Shown here: piece by piece, positions 16,659-24,898 of the stretch
How the letters are laid out: the number at the start of each line of letters is the position of its first letter
Position numbering within the stretch: the stretch's first letter is position 1
Assembly (NCBI GenBank): GCA_009649675.1
Contig: WJPL01000002.1
Span: 310,001-374,000, forward strand
DNA length: 64,000 nt
Origin: Alphaproteobacteria bacterium HT1-32
Lineage (GTDB): Bacteria > Pseudomonadota > Alphaproteobacteria > Rhodospirillales > HT1-32
Reading direction: 5' to 3'
Notes under the pieces: generated by a model
What the model was told of the DNA's origin: nothing
What the model saw: the letters and a program-made list of their open reading frames with translations, nothing else
Databases searched by the model: none
Program-made: the position numbers and the translations under genes

Positions 16659-17324
16659 ATGAGCACGGCTGCCTTTGACCGCCTGAAGGGTGTCTGCCGT
16701 AAGGATTGGGATGCCTATATCACCCACGATTTTGTCAGGGGCATTGCCAGAGGCGATCTTCCGGCAGCCAAATTCCGGCATTATCTGGAGCAGGACTATC
16801 TGTTCCTGATCCAGTTTGCCCGTGCTTATGCGCTGGCCATCTACAAGTCCGACAGCCTGGCGCGCATGCGCCAGGCCAGAGGCGGGCTGGAGGCGATACT
16901 GGATATCGAGATCGGTCTGCATGTCGAGTTCTGTGCCGGCTGGGGCATCGGGGAAGAACGGCTGGAAAGCATTCCGGAGCACCCGGCCTGCATGGCCTAT
17001 ACGCGCTATGTGCTGGAACGCGGCATGGCGGGCAATCTCGCTGATCTGCATATGGCTCTGGCTCCCTGCATTCTGGGCTATGGCGAGGTCGCGCAATGGA
17101 TTTTGCAATGGCCGGAAACCAGACGCGACGGTAACCCCTATCAGGCATGGATTGATATGTATTCGGGTAACGAATATGCGGAAGTTGCTGCCGCCGAATC
17201 CCGGATGCTTGATGAACTGACATCCGAAGTCACGCCTGACGGCCAGCAGTGGAAAAGCTGGGAGAAGACATTCACGGATGCAACCCGGCTTGAAGTCGGA
17301 TTCTGGGATATGGGGCTGGAATAA
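16659..17324 (+). CDS. tenA: aminopyrimidine aminohydrolase (thiaminase II), TenA
   Basis: A 221-residue helical TenA/THI-4 protein that converts aminopyrimidine to HMP in the salvage of degraded thiamine. The sequence DFVRGIARGDLPAAKFRHYL opens the family fold, and FLIQFARAYALAIYKS and HVEFCAGWGI follow. The segment MALAPCILGYGEVAQWI keeps a Cys after Pro at the position of the nucleophile in TenA_C enzymes, which distinguishes it from the Cys-less TenA_E group. No YlmB-type deformylase gene accompanies it here, so the formyl group would have to be removed by an enzyme encoded elsewhere. Confidence 0.93.
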   Translation: MSTAAFDRLKGVCRKDWDAYITHDFVRGIARGDLPAAKFRHYLEQDYLFLIQFARAYALAIYKSDSLARMRQARGGLEAILDIEIGLHVEFCAGWGIGEERLESIPEHPACMAYTRYVLERGMAGNLADLHMALAPCILGYGEVAQWILQWPETRRDGNPYQAWIDMYSGNEYAEVAAAESRMLDELTSEVTPDGQQWKSWEKTFTDATRLEVGFWDMGLE

Positions 17325-17441
17325 CCGGGGACATGACTGGTGACAGGCTTCAGGAAGAAAATGTTTCTCAGGCTAAACGGAATAATATTCTGATATCACA
17401 TTACTGTTTCCTGGCGTCTGGCGACGGTGTATCCCGTGTTA

Positions 17442-18209
17442 ATGGAAAACTTTATTTATCTCCCGCCTGAACTCAGCCCGCTTGGGGCGGTGGTTCTGAT
17501 TGGCGTCAGTCTCCTTACCTCCTTCATTTCGGCAGCTCTCAGTCTTGGTGGTGGCACGATCATGGTTGCGGTCATGGCCGTGCTGCTGCCGCCGACGGCG
17601 CTCATCCCGGTGCATGGTATTGTCCAGCTTGGCTCGAACGGTGGCCGGGCCGCATTACTGCTGAAGCATATTGATATCTGGTCACTCTGGCCGTTCTTTG
17701 TCGGTACGCTGATCGGCGTGGCGATTGGCGGGGCGGTATTTGTGAATATCGCACCCTGGGCGATTGAGGCGGGTATCGGGCTGTTCATTCTGTGGACAGT
17801 GTTCGGAAAGATGCCTTCCCTGGGAGGGCGCTACCTGATCGGCAGCGGTATCTTCTCTGCGGTTCTCACCATGTTCTTCGGTGCAACCGGGCCGTTTATT
17901 TCCGCTATCGTCAAAACCATGAAGCTGGACCCGGTCGCGCATACGGGCACACATGCGATCATGATGACCGCCCAGCATCTGCTGAAGGTGGTGGCGTTCG
18001 GTGTTCTGGGATTTACCTTCGCCCCCTATATCCCGCTGATCGTCGCGATGGTGGTCTGCGGTCAGATCGGTACGGTGATTGGCAAGCGCATGCTGATCAA
18101 ATCGGGCAAGACCTATTTCAAGCCGTTCCTCAGTGGTTTGCTGACTATTCTGGCGCTGCGTCTGCTCTGGACGGGGCTCGAAGGTTATCTCGGACGTTCG
18201 CTGTTTTAA
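17442..18209 (+). CDS. TSUP (TauE/SafE) family membrane transporter
   Basis: A 255-residue integral membrane protein with about eight hydrophobic spans. The TSUP repeat start FISAALSLGGGTIMVAVMAV near residue 25 and the matching second-half segment with FFGATGPFISAIVKTM near 140 show the internal duplication of this family, which exports or imports sulfite, sulfonates or other organic anions. ATG 17442 was preferred to a GTG at 17427; neither has a clear ribosome site. Gap to tenA is 117 bases with no terminator I can see, so it may or may not be in the thi operon. Confidence 0.82.
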   Translation: MENFIYLPPELSPLGAVVLIGVSLLTSFISAALSLGGGTIMVAVMAVLLPPTALIPVHGIVQLGSNGGRAALLLKHIDIWSLWPFFVGTLIGVAIGGAVFVNIAPWAIEAGIGLFILWTVFGKMPSLGGRYLIGSGIFSAVLTMFFGATGPFISAIVKTMKLDPVAHTGTHAIMMTAQHLLKVVAFGVLGFTFAPYIPLIVAMVVCGQIGTVIGKRMLIKSGKTYFKPFLSGLLTILALRLLWTGLEGYLGRSLF

Positions 18210-18223
18210 AAGACGAACGTCCG
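18191..18223 (+). terminator. hairpin at end of TSUP gene
   Basis: A perfect 10-base-pair stem, CGGACGTTCG at 18191-18200 and its complement at 18214-18223, encloses the stop codon of the permease gene in its loop. No T-run follows on the plus strand. It may end or stabilise the message, and it also lies just beyond the stop of the small minus-strand gene, so it could serve both. Confidence 0.5.
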
Positions 18224-18244
18224 ATTAGCGGGGGATGTGAAGGT

Positions 18245-18379
18245 CTATTTACCCTTCTTGGCCGCCGATGGCATGACTGGCTTGCCGGCGTTGGAATTGG
18301 CGGTTGCCAGGACCTTTTCTTTGACTTTTTTCGGTTTTTTGGCTTCCCGATTGCCGCGCTGATTGTCACCTTTACCCAT
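18245..18379 (-). CDS. conserved 44-residue alphaproteobacterial small protein
   Basis: A short basic protein beginning MGKGDNQRGNREAKKPKK and ending in KPVMPSAAKKGK, stop TAG at 18245-18247. The reverse-strand start at 18379 is preceded by AAGGGA at a normal distance. I recognise the MGKGDN-RGN-EAKKPKK pattern and the following VLATANSNAGKP from small uncharacterised proteins found across alphaproteobacteria. Ten lysines and no hydrophobic span suggest a soluble nucleic-acid or ribosome-associated role, but function is unknown. It is convergent with the TSUP gene and stands alone. It is shorter than most gene finders' length limits. Confidence 0.85.
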   Translation of the reverse strand: MGKGDNQRGNREAKKPKKVKEKVLATANSNAGKPVMPSAAKKGK

Positions 18380-18740
18380 GATGCTGCATCCCTTGAAATG
18401 TCCCGGCGTCAGAAGGTCTGACATGGCGGGTACAGGTTATCTGCCGGGCGTTCTTGAACGGAGACCGGCAGGAATAATCGCGAACTTTTGAGAGAGTGAC
18501 CGGACGGATTCCGGATAGCGTAACGCTGAACATTCAGCATTGTCTGTAAATTCATCATACAGGATATCTGTCCGACCGTGCACGATGCTTTATGCGACAA
18601 TCAAGAATATTTGAAACAGGCGGCGGGCAGAATGGTAAAGATGCCCGGATCATCACGCCGACTGCATCTGAGGCTTGCCCGCAGGGATCATTCCTGCGAT
18701 CCAGAAAGCTTATGGATTCAATTACATGCGAGTGCCGACC
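18380..18740. other. intergenic region upstream of CoA-transferase gene
   Basis: About 360 bases between the divergent small-protein gene and the CoA-transferase. No conserved open frame, repeat or RNA fold was recognised. It should carry the promoters of both neighbours. The CoA-transferase frame is open back to a TTG at 18675, but that part does not look like the family. Confidence 0.5.
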
Positions 18741-19943
18741 ATGACTGCTGATAACCGACCGATGTCCGGTCTTCGTGTCCTTGATATCGCCAGTTTCATT
18801 GCTGCCCCGTTTGCGGCGGCAATCATGGGAGAGTTCGGCGCGGATGTTATCAAGATCGAACTGCCGACGGGTGGTGATCCCTGGCGGCGTTATGGTACGC
18901 CCACGGAACAGCCAAACAGTTCGCTGGCCTGGCTGACCGAAGCGCGGAACAAAAGGTCGATCACGCTTAACCTGCGCGACCCGCGTGGCAGCGAACTGTT
19001 CAAGCGTATGGTGGCCGAGGCCGATGTGGTGGTGGAAAATTTCCGCCCCGGAACATTGGAGAAATGGGGGCTGGGCTGGGATGTGCTGAGTGCCATAAAT
19101 CCCGGGCTCGTTCTGCTCCGCGTCTCCGGTTATGGCCAGACCGGTCCTTATCGTGACCGGCCGGGTTTTGCCCGTATTGCCCATGCCTATGGCGGGCTCA
19201 CACATCTGGCCGGTAACCCCGGTGAGACACCGGTAACGCCGGGGTCAACGTCACTGGCCGATTACATGACCGGTATGAACGGCTGCATCGGTGTGCTGAT
19301 GGCGCTGCGACACCGGGATGCAACAGGCGAAGGGCAGGTTGTCGATTGCGCCCTGTATGAAAGCATTTTCCGGGCGCTGGACGAAATTGCACCACGTTAT
19401 GCCCGTGACGGGTTTGTCCGTGCACCGGAAGGCTCGGGCACCGTGAATGCATGCCCGCATGGCCATTTCCCGACAGGCGACGGCAAGTTTATGGCGATTG
19501 CCTGCACAACGGACAAAATGTTCGAGCGGCTTTGCATTGCGATGAACAGACCGGACCTTGCCACGGCTTATGGCAAGCAGCCGGACCGGCTGGCAGGGCG
19601 TGAAACCGTGCTGGCGGAGGTGATTGCCTGGACCACCTCGATGGACCGGGATCAGGTCATCGAAATCTGTACCGAGAATGGCGTTCCCGCCGGTGCCGTC
19701 AATTCCATCGCCGACATCTTCGAAGATCCGCATTTCAGGGACCGGGGTACCCTGACGACCGTTGATGTGCCGGGTGTGGGTGATGTGGTTGTACCGGGTG
19801 TGGTGCCCCGTCTGTCAAAGACACCGGGGGAAGTGACTTCGCTCGGGCCTGTGCTTGGCGATGCCAATGACGCTGTATATGGCGACTGGCTTGGTCTGAG
19901 CGATGAGGAGCGGAAGACGCTCAAGGCAGAGGGAGTGATTTAG
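18741..19943 (+). CDS. CaiB/BaiF (class III) CoA-transferase
   Basis: A 400-residue class III CoA-transferase, which moves CoA between carboxylic acids. It opens with PMSGLRVLDIASFIAAPFAA and GEFGADVIKIELPTGGDPWR, then NKRSITLNLRDPRG and VVVENFRPGTLEKWGLG, all standard. The catalytic Asp is expected in SLADYMTGMNG near residue 176. The C-terminal NGVPAGAVNSIADIFEDPHF is also typical. Start is uncertain: ATG 18726 is a close alternative and neither has a clear ribosome site. Its stop overlaps the stop of the convergent methyltransferase gene by 4 bases. Substrate is unknown. Confidence 0.87.
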   Translation: MTADNRPMSGLRVLDIASFIAAPFAAAIMGEFGADVIKIELPTGGDPWRRYGTPTEQPNSSLAWLTEARNKRSITLNLRDPRGSELFKRMVAEADVVVENFRPGTLEKWGLGWDVLSAINPGLVLLRVSGYGQTGPYRDRPGFARIAHAYGGLTHLAGNPGETPVTPGSTSLADYMTGMNGCIGVLMALRHRDATGEGQVVDCALYESIFRALDEIAPRYARDGFVRAPEGSGTVNACPHGHFPTGDGKFMAIACTTDKMFERLCIAMNRPDLATAYGKQPDRLAGRETVLAEVIAWTTSMDRDQVIEICTENGVPAGAVNSIADIFEDPHFRDRGTLTTVDVPGVGDVVVPGVVPRLSKTPGEVTSLGPVLGDANDAVYGDWLGLSDEERKTLKAEGVI

Positions 19944-20617
19944 CGCTTTACGGGAAGCCCGGTCAGCAGCCCCGCCAGTTTCTCGTTTACCTCACCCGGA
20001 CGTGGAGAATGTCCGCCGAAGTCGAGTTCTGTCTGAGGGCGCTTGCGCAGGATCAGTTCAATTGAAGATTCGCCGGTCGGCGTCAGGGTCTGGTCGAATC
20101 GGGGCAGTTTATAGCGATAGGTGGCGTTCAGCAGTTCCACTTTCACGATTTCGACCGCCGGTGAAATACGCACGACCGTATCCAGCAGGTTGATGGAGCG
20201 CGGGCTCCAGCTTTTGGTCTTGTGGATTGTGAAAGTCCAGCGATGTCCGGGGGCGAAGGTTGACGGAAAACGGCCCTGTTCATACAGATCTTCATCGGGC
20301 AGGGTCAGCACCAGATGCCCGCCCGGTTTCAGGACCCTGAACCAGTTGGCCAATGCCTGTTTCGGATCTTCGACACGGGCCAGCGCCTGAACGCAGTGAA
20401 CGAAATTGAAGCTTTCATCCTTCAGGTCGGCCAGAGTCTGGACATTGCCGTCATCCGGGCCCCAGGCACGGACGCTTTTCAGTTTCGGAAACAGCTCGTT
20501 GTAGAGGCCGAGCGGATCGTTTCCACCGAGGATATCAAGCCCGACACCAATGAAATAACGGTTGGCAAAGTTCGGGTCATGCAGCCGTCTCTGAATGGCT
20601 TTTGAAGTTTCCTTCAT
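19940..20617 (-). CDS. class I SAM-dependent methyltransferase
   Basis: A 225-residue protein with a methyltransferase_11-type core. The stretch DESFNFVHCVQALARVEDPK near residue 67 and WFRVLKPGGHLVLTLPDEDL near 91 are motifs II and III of the fold. The usual glycine-rich motif I is degenerate (FIGVGLDILGGND). The tail RKRPQTELDFGG near 190 resembles proteins found in capsule and sugar clusters, but no such cluster is here. Substrate unknown. It lies 5 bases after the SDR stop on the same strand, so it is likely the last gene of the dnaB-purF run. Confidence 0.75.
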   Translation of the reverse strand: MKETSKAIQRRLHDPNFANRYFIGVGLDILGGNDPLGLYNELFPKLKSVRAWGPDDGNVQTLADLKDESFNFVHCVQALARVEDPKQALANWFRVLKPGGHLVLTLPDEDLYEQGRFPSTFAPGHRWTFTIHKTKSWSPRSINLLDTVVRISPAVEIVKVELLNATYRYKLPRFDQTLTPTGESSIELILRKRPQTELDFGGHSPRPGEVNEKLAGLLTGLPVKR

Positions 20618-20622
20618 ACGGA

Positions 20623-21345
20623 TTACCCCCCTGTCGGGGCGGGGGCTATCATGCTGACAACCTCGCCGTTTTTCTGCCAGTCCGGCTGTAGCAGCGGCAT
20701 CAGCTGTTCGACAACCTGATCCGGATGAACCTGCCGGCTTTCCGGCTCGCCGGGGAAGCCGGAGGCGCGCAGGGCAGTGCGGGCTGGCAAGGGGGCAAAC
20801 AGGTTGGTGCGGACGCTGGTTTCCGCTGTTTCCATAGCATGGGTTCTGACCAGGCTTTCGAGCGCCGCCTGTCCTGCCGCATAGGCCCCGAAGAAGGGCT
20901 GGGAGCCACCGCTGTAGCCAGAGGTCATGAAGACAGCACGACCGGCATCGGATTGCAGAAGCAGGGGATGGAAGACTCGCAAAAGCCGCCAGTTCGCGGT
21001 GACATTAACCTGCAGGATAGAGTCCCAGATCTTTGGTGCGAGATGGGAAACCGGGGTCAGTTCACCCAGAATACCGGCATTGCCGACCAGAATATCAAGT
21101 TTCTTCCAGCGCTCGTAGATTGATGCGGCCATATGGTCGATCTTGTCATGCTCGCGCAGGTCGAGCGGGACGAGCGTTGCTGATCCGCCGGCGGACTGAA
21201 TATCATCGTCGACTTCTTCCAGTGCGCCGACGGTACGGGCTACAAGGATGACATGCGCACCGTCACGGGCCAGCCGCCTGGCGGTTGCGGCACCAATACC
21301 ACGAGAGGCCCCGGTGATCAGGGCAATCCGGCCGTCGAGAGACAT
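20623..21345 (-). CDS. short-chain dehydrogenase-like protein with altered active site
   Basis: A 240-residue Rossmann-fold SDR. The cofactor loop TGASRGIGAA at residues 11-20 and the VGNAGILGEL strand are intact, and Ser142 of the catalytic set is present in MTSG. The usual Y-x3-K is Y155-A-A-G-Q159: the lysine is replaced by glutamine (FGAYAAGQAALESL). That should weaken or abolish oxidoreductase activity. Homologues I know beside purF in alphaproteobacteria keep YAASK. It begins 2 bases after the purF stop, so it is co-transcribed. Confidence 0.85.
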   Translation of the reverse strand: MSLDGRIALITGASRGIGAATARRLARDGAHVILVARTVGALEEVDDDIQSAGGSATLVPLDLREHDKIDHMAASIYERWKKLDILVGNAGILGELTPVSHLAPKIWDSILQVNVTANWRLLRVFHPLLLQSDAGRAVFMTSGYSGGSQPFFGAYAAGQAALESLVRTHAMETAETSVRTNLFAPLPARTALRASGFPGEPESRQVHPDQVVEQLMPLLQPDWQKNGEVVSMIAPAPTGG

Positions 21346-21347
21346 GT

Positions 21348-22811
21348 TCAGGATCGCTCCGACAGCAGGGACAATTGGGCCGGTGCCTTGCCGGACTTGC
21401 GGTCAAAAACCGTGATCGGATATTCGCCGCTGAAGCAGGCATCACAGAATTGCGGGCTTTCATTGTTTCGACCGGCCTCGCCCATGGCACGATACAGTCC
21501 GTCCATGGAGATATAGGCGAGGCTGTCGACGCCGATTTCGCGTGCCATGCCGGCCAGATCAAAGCGAGAGGCCATCAGTTCCTCTTTCTCCGGTGTGTCG
21601 ATTCCGTAATAGCAGGGATGCGCGGTTGGCGGGCTGGAAATACGCATATGTACTTCTGCCGCTCCGGCGCGACGTACCATCTCGACAATCTTGCGGGAGG
21701 TGGTGCCGCGAACGATTGAATCATCAACCAGAATGACCCGCTTGCCTTCGATGATCGCCCGGTTGGCGTTATGTTTCAGCTTCACACCAAGATGACGGAT
21801 ATTGTCTGTCGGTTCGATGAAGGTTCGTCCGACATAATGATTACGGATGATGCCAAGTTCGAAGGGGATACCGGATTCATGGGCATAGCCGATTGCCGCA
21901 GGGACGCCTGAATCGGGGACGGGGATGACAACATCAGCCTCGACACTGCTTTCGCGGGAAAGTTCGGCACCGATATGCGTGCGTGCATCATAGACAGACT
22001 TTCCCTCAAGGACGCTGTCGGGTCGGGCAAAGTAGATATATTCGAATATGCAGAAACGGTGCTTCTGTTTCGGAAAGGGCTTGATGGACTGAATGCCGGT
22101 TTCGGTGATGACCACCATTTCGCCGGGATCAATATCGCGGATATAGTCGGCGCCGATGATGTCGAGCGCACAGGTCTCGGATGTCAGCAGGTAAGCGCCA
22201 TCCAGCTGTCCGAGAATCAGCGGGCGGACACCGTGCGGATCACGTACCCCGACCAGAGCCGTATCGGTCATGGCAAGAAAGGAATAGGCACCTTCAATCT
22301 GGCGGGTTGCGTCAATGATACGGTCGACGACGCTCGTCTGTTCGCTGATGGCGACCAGGTGAATGATGGTCTCCGTATCCATTGTCGACTGGAAGATGCA
22401 GCCGCGTTTCACAAGACGTTTACGCAGATCGATGGAATTGGTGAGGTTGCCGTTATGGCAGACCGCGAAACCGCCGAAGCTGAGTTCGGCAAACAGCGGC
22501 TGGACATTCCGCAGGATCGTATCGCCGGTTGTGGCATACCGGTTATGGCCGATTGAACAGGCCCCGGGGAGTTGCTTGATGACATCGTCGCGACCGAAGT
22601 TGTCTGCGACATGGCCTAGGCCCCGGTGGGTGTAATACTGACCATTTTCGTGATTGTAGGAGACAATGCCGGAAGCTTCCTGTCCCCGGTGCTGCAGGGC
22701 GTGCAGACCAAGAGCGGTCAGCGCAGAGGCATCGACATGGCCTAAAATGCCGAACACGCCGCATTCTTCATGCAGCTTGTCATCGTCGAAGGGGTTGGTA
22801 TGGCCTGTCAT
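21348..22811 (-). CDS. purF: amidophosphoribosyltransferase
   Basis: A 487-residue enzyme for the first step of purine synthesis: PRPP plus glutamine gives phosphoribosylamine. A short leader (16 residues) precedes the nucleophile Cys17 in EECGVFGILGH, which becomes the N terminus after removal of the leader. The glutaminase half has IGHNRYATTGD near residue 92 and CHNGNLTNS. The C-terminal half carries the PRPP loop ILVDDSIVRGTTSRKIVEMV near 357. Two cysteine positions near 390 and 440 fit the iron-sulfur type (YYGIDTP, FCDACFSG). Between cvpA and the SDR gene in a conserved order. Confidence 0.97.
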   Translation of the reverse strand: MTGHTNPFDDDKLHEECGVFGILGHVDASALTALGLHALQHRGQEASGIVSYNHENGQYYTHRGLGHVADNFGRDDVIKQLPGACSIGHNRYATTGDTILRNVQPLFAELSFGGFAVCHNGNLTNSIDLRKRLVKRGCIFQSTMDTETIIHLVAISEQTSVVDRIIDATRQIEGAYSFLAMTDTALVGVRDPHGVRPLILGQLDGAYLLTSETCALDIIGADYIRDIDPGEMVVITETGIQSIKPFPKQKHRFCIFEYIYFARPDSVLEGKSVYDARTHIGAELSRESSVEADVVIPVPDSGVPAAIGYAHESGIPFELGIIRNHYVGRTFIEPTDNIRHLGVKLKHNANRAIIEGKRVILVDDSIVRGTTSRKIVEMVRRAGAAEVHMRISSPPTAHPCYYGIDTPEKEELMASRFDLAGMAREIGVDSLAYISMDGLYRAMGEAGRNNESPQFCDACFSGEYPITVFDRKSGKAPAQLSLLSERS

Positions 22812-22836
22812 GTCACGCTCCGGGATGCGTTGTGCA

Positions 22837-23505
22837 TTACTGCGTTTGCTTCATCAGTTCGTCGGCTTTTTTGCGGTCGTCTGAACTGTATCCGCCCTGT
22901 GCTTCGTCCTTGCCTTTGGCGGGAGGTGGTACGACGAGCTGTTCAAACAGCCTGCCGCCATCAAGTGCGCCCTTCAGCTTGCTCTTCGCGTCATCTGCCG
23001 CTTTGGCGCCCGCACGTTCGCTGTTCGGTGCCAGCCCGCGCAGGATTTTAGCGCCTTTTTCCGCCAGGGGGGCCGTGCGGGTGTTGGTCAGCCAGCCCGG
23101 CTGATCCTCAGGCGGAATGGTCCAGCTGATGAGCATCCAGCCGAGACAGACAATGACGCCGCCGCGGACAATACCGAACAGAAAGCCCAGTGACCGGTCG
23201 ACTGCATTCAGGGCGCTTTCCTGCACCCGGCGTGAAACCGCACGGGTGAACAGCGATAACAGCGCCAGAGTCACAACAAAAAGGATGATCCCGGCTGCAA
23301 TGTCTGCCGTCTTCTTGTTGGCAATCAGTTCCTGTAGATAGGGGGAAAGTTCGCCATAGCCATACCAGGCAGCGAATATGGCACCAACCCAGCCGGCGAC
23401 AGCCAGAACTTCGTGCACGAAACCGCGAAAAAAGGCCAGACCGCCGGATAAGACGATCAGCACCAGAACGGCGATATCGACGATATGGTCGGGCCAGTTA
23501 CTCAT
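22837..23505 (-). CDS. cvpA: CvpA family membrane protein
   Basis: A 222-residue membrane protein named for colicin V production; its molecular role is unsettled. Four hydrophobic segments are seen, the first DIAVLVLIVLSGGLAFFRGF, followed by the family VHEVLAVAGWVGAIFAAW. The C-terminal 90 residues are soluble and rich in Lys, Ala and Asp. I set the start at ATG 23505 (MSNWPDH), which overlaps the radA stop by 8 bases, over an upstream codon at 23532. Placement between radA and purF is the usual alphaproteobacterial order. Confidence 0.9.
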   Translation of the reverse strand: MSNWPDHIVDIAVLVLIVLSGGLAFFRGFVHEVLAVAGWVGAIFAAWYGYGELSPYLQELIANKKTADIAAGIILFVVTLALLSLFTRAVSRRVQESALNAVDRSLGFLFGIVRGGVIVCLGWMLISWTIPPEDQPGWLTNTRTAPLAEKGAKILRGLAPNSERAGAKAADDAKSKLKGALDGGRLFEQLVVPPPAKGKDEAQGGYSSDDRKKADELMKQTQ

Positions 23506-24898
23506 AATCGGATTCACTCTGTCGCAGGCCACCGGCGCGCTGGGCTATGCTGGCGACCAGATCGGCAACATGGCTGACGGTTTCCAGGGCAATTCCGTCC
23601 GTGGATTTGACTTTGTTTTTCTTCATATCCGGCGTGACTGCCCTTTCAAAGCCGAGTTTCGCCGCTTCCCGTAATCTTGCGTCGGCGCGTCCGACAGCAC
23701 GGACTTCGCCGCCGAGGCCGATTTCACCGAAAACGACGGTCCGTTCCGGCATCGCGCAATCAGCCTGTGCACTGACCAGAGCCGCAGCAACGGCAAGATC
23801 TGCAGCAGGTTCGCTGATGCGATAGCCACCGGCGACGTTCAGATATACGTCACACCCGCCAAGGGCAAGGCCGCAGCGGGCTTCAAGCACCGCCAGGATC
23901 ATGGCCAGTCGTCCGGAATCCCATCCGACAACGGCCCGGCGCGGTGTTCCGAGGGAAGATGAGGCCACAAGTGCCTGAATTTCCACAAGGACAGGGCGGC
24001 TGCCTTCCATACCGGCAAAGACGCAGGCTCCGCTGACTTTCGAATCCCGGTCGCCGAGAAATATTTCGGATGGATTGGCGACTTCGCCAAGCCCGCCTTC
24101 GGACATTTCGAAAACGCCGATCTCGTCTGTCGGGCCGAATCGGTTTTTTACGGCCCGGAGGATACGAAACTGGTGCGACCGGTCGCCTTCAAAATACATG
24201 ACGGTATCGACCATATGTTCCAGTACCCGGGGGCCGGCAATGCCGCCGTCTTTGGTGACATGACCAACCAGAAACAGGGCGAAACCCACGCGCTTGGCAA
24301 TGCGGACCAGTTCAGCGGCTGACGACCGTACCTGGGCAACCGTGCCGGGCGCAGAGTCGAGATTGTCGAGGAACATGGTCTGGATGGAATCGATGATGAC
24401 AACCGATGGGGCAGGGCCTTCCTGCAGGGTTGCAATGATGTCGCGGACATTCGTTGCGGCAGCCAGTTCGAGCGGTGCATCGGAAAGCCCCAGACGAAAG
24501 GCCCGCATCCGGATCTGGTCTATCGCTTCCTCACCGGAAATATAGATGGCACGGGAGTTTCTTGAAGCCTGTGCAGCCGCCTGCAGCAGCAGGGTTGATT
24601 TGCCGATGCCGGGATCGCCTCCGATCAGAATGGCTGATCCGGGGACAAGTCCGCCGCCGCTGACGCGGTCCAGCTCTGAAATGCCGGTCGGTCGTCGTGG
24701 TTCTGTGGCAGAGGCCCCACTCAATGGCACCAGGTTGATCCGGCGTCCCTTTGTCTTGCCCAGTCCTTTCGGGACGGTCTCCGGCACAGCTTCTTCAACG
24801 ATACTGTTCCAGGCACCACATCCGTCACAGCGACCTGCCCACCGGGTCGTGCTGGCACCGCACTCCTGACAGACATAACGGGAGGCGGATTTTTTCAT
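23498..24898 (-). CDS. radA: DNA repair protein RadA
   Basis: A 466-residue RecA-like branch-migration helicase for recombinational repair. The N-terminal zinc finger uses C10, C13, C24 and C27 (YVCQECGASTTRWAGRCDGC). Walker A GGDPGIGKSTLLLQ is near residue 92, Walker B VVIIDSIQTMF near 175, and the RadA-specific VKNRFGPTDEIGVFEM near 252. The last 150 residues form the Lon-protease-like domain (DVYLNVAGGYRISEPAADLA). It overlaps mlaF by ATGA at its start and cvpA at its end. Confidence 0.97.
   Translation of the reverse strand: MKKSASRYVCQECGASTTRWAGRCDGCGAWNSIVEEAVPETVPKGLGKTKGRRINLVPLSGASATEPRRPTGISELDRVSGGGLVPGSAILIGGDPGIGKSTLLLQAAAQASRNSRAIYISGEEAIDQIRMRAFRLGLSDAPLELAAATNVRDIIATLQEGPAPSVVIIDSIQTMFLDNLDSAPGTVAQVRSSAAELVRIAKRVGFALFLVGHVTKDGGIAGPRVLEHMVDTVMYFEGDRSHQFRILRAVKNRFGPTDEIGVFEMSEGGLGEVANPSEIFLGDRDSKVSGACVFAGMEGSRPVLVEIQALVASSSLGTPRRAVVGWDSGRLAMILAVLEARCGLALGGCDVYLNVAGGYRISEPAADLAVAAALVSAQADCAMPERTVVFGEIGLGGEVRAVGRADARLREAAKLGFERAVTPDMKKNKVKSTDGIALETVSHVADLVASIAQRAGGLRQSESDYE

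Noticed and set aside
18145-18369. 74-codon minus-strand frame over the TSUP 3' end
   Set aside because: A frame-shifted overlap of the real 44-residue gene at 18245-18379; no conservation pattern.
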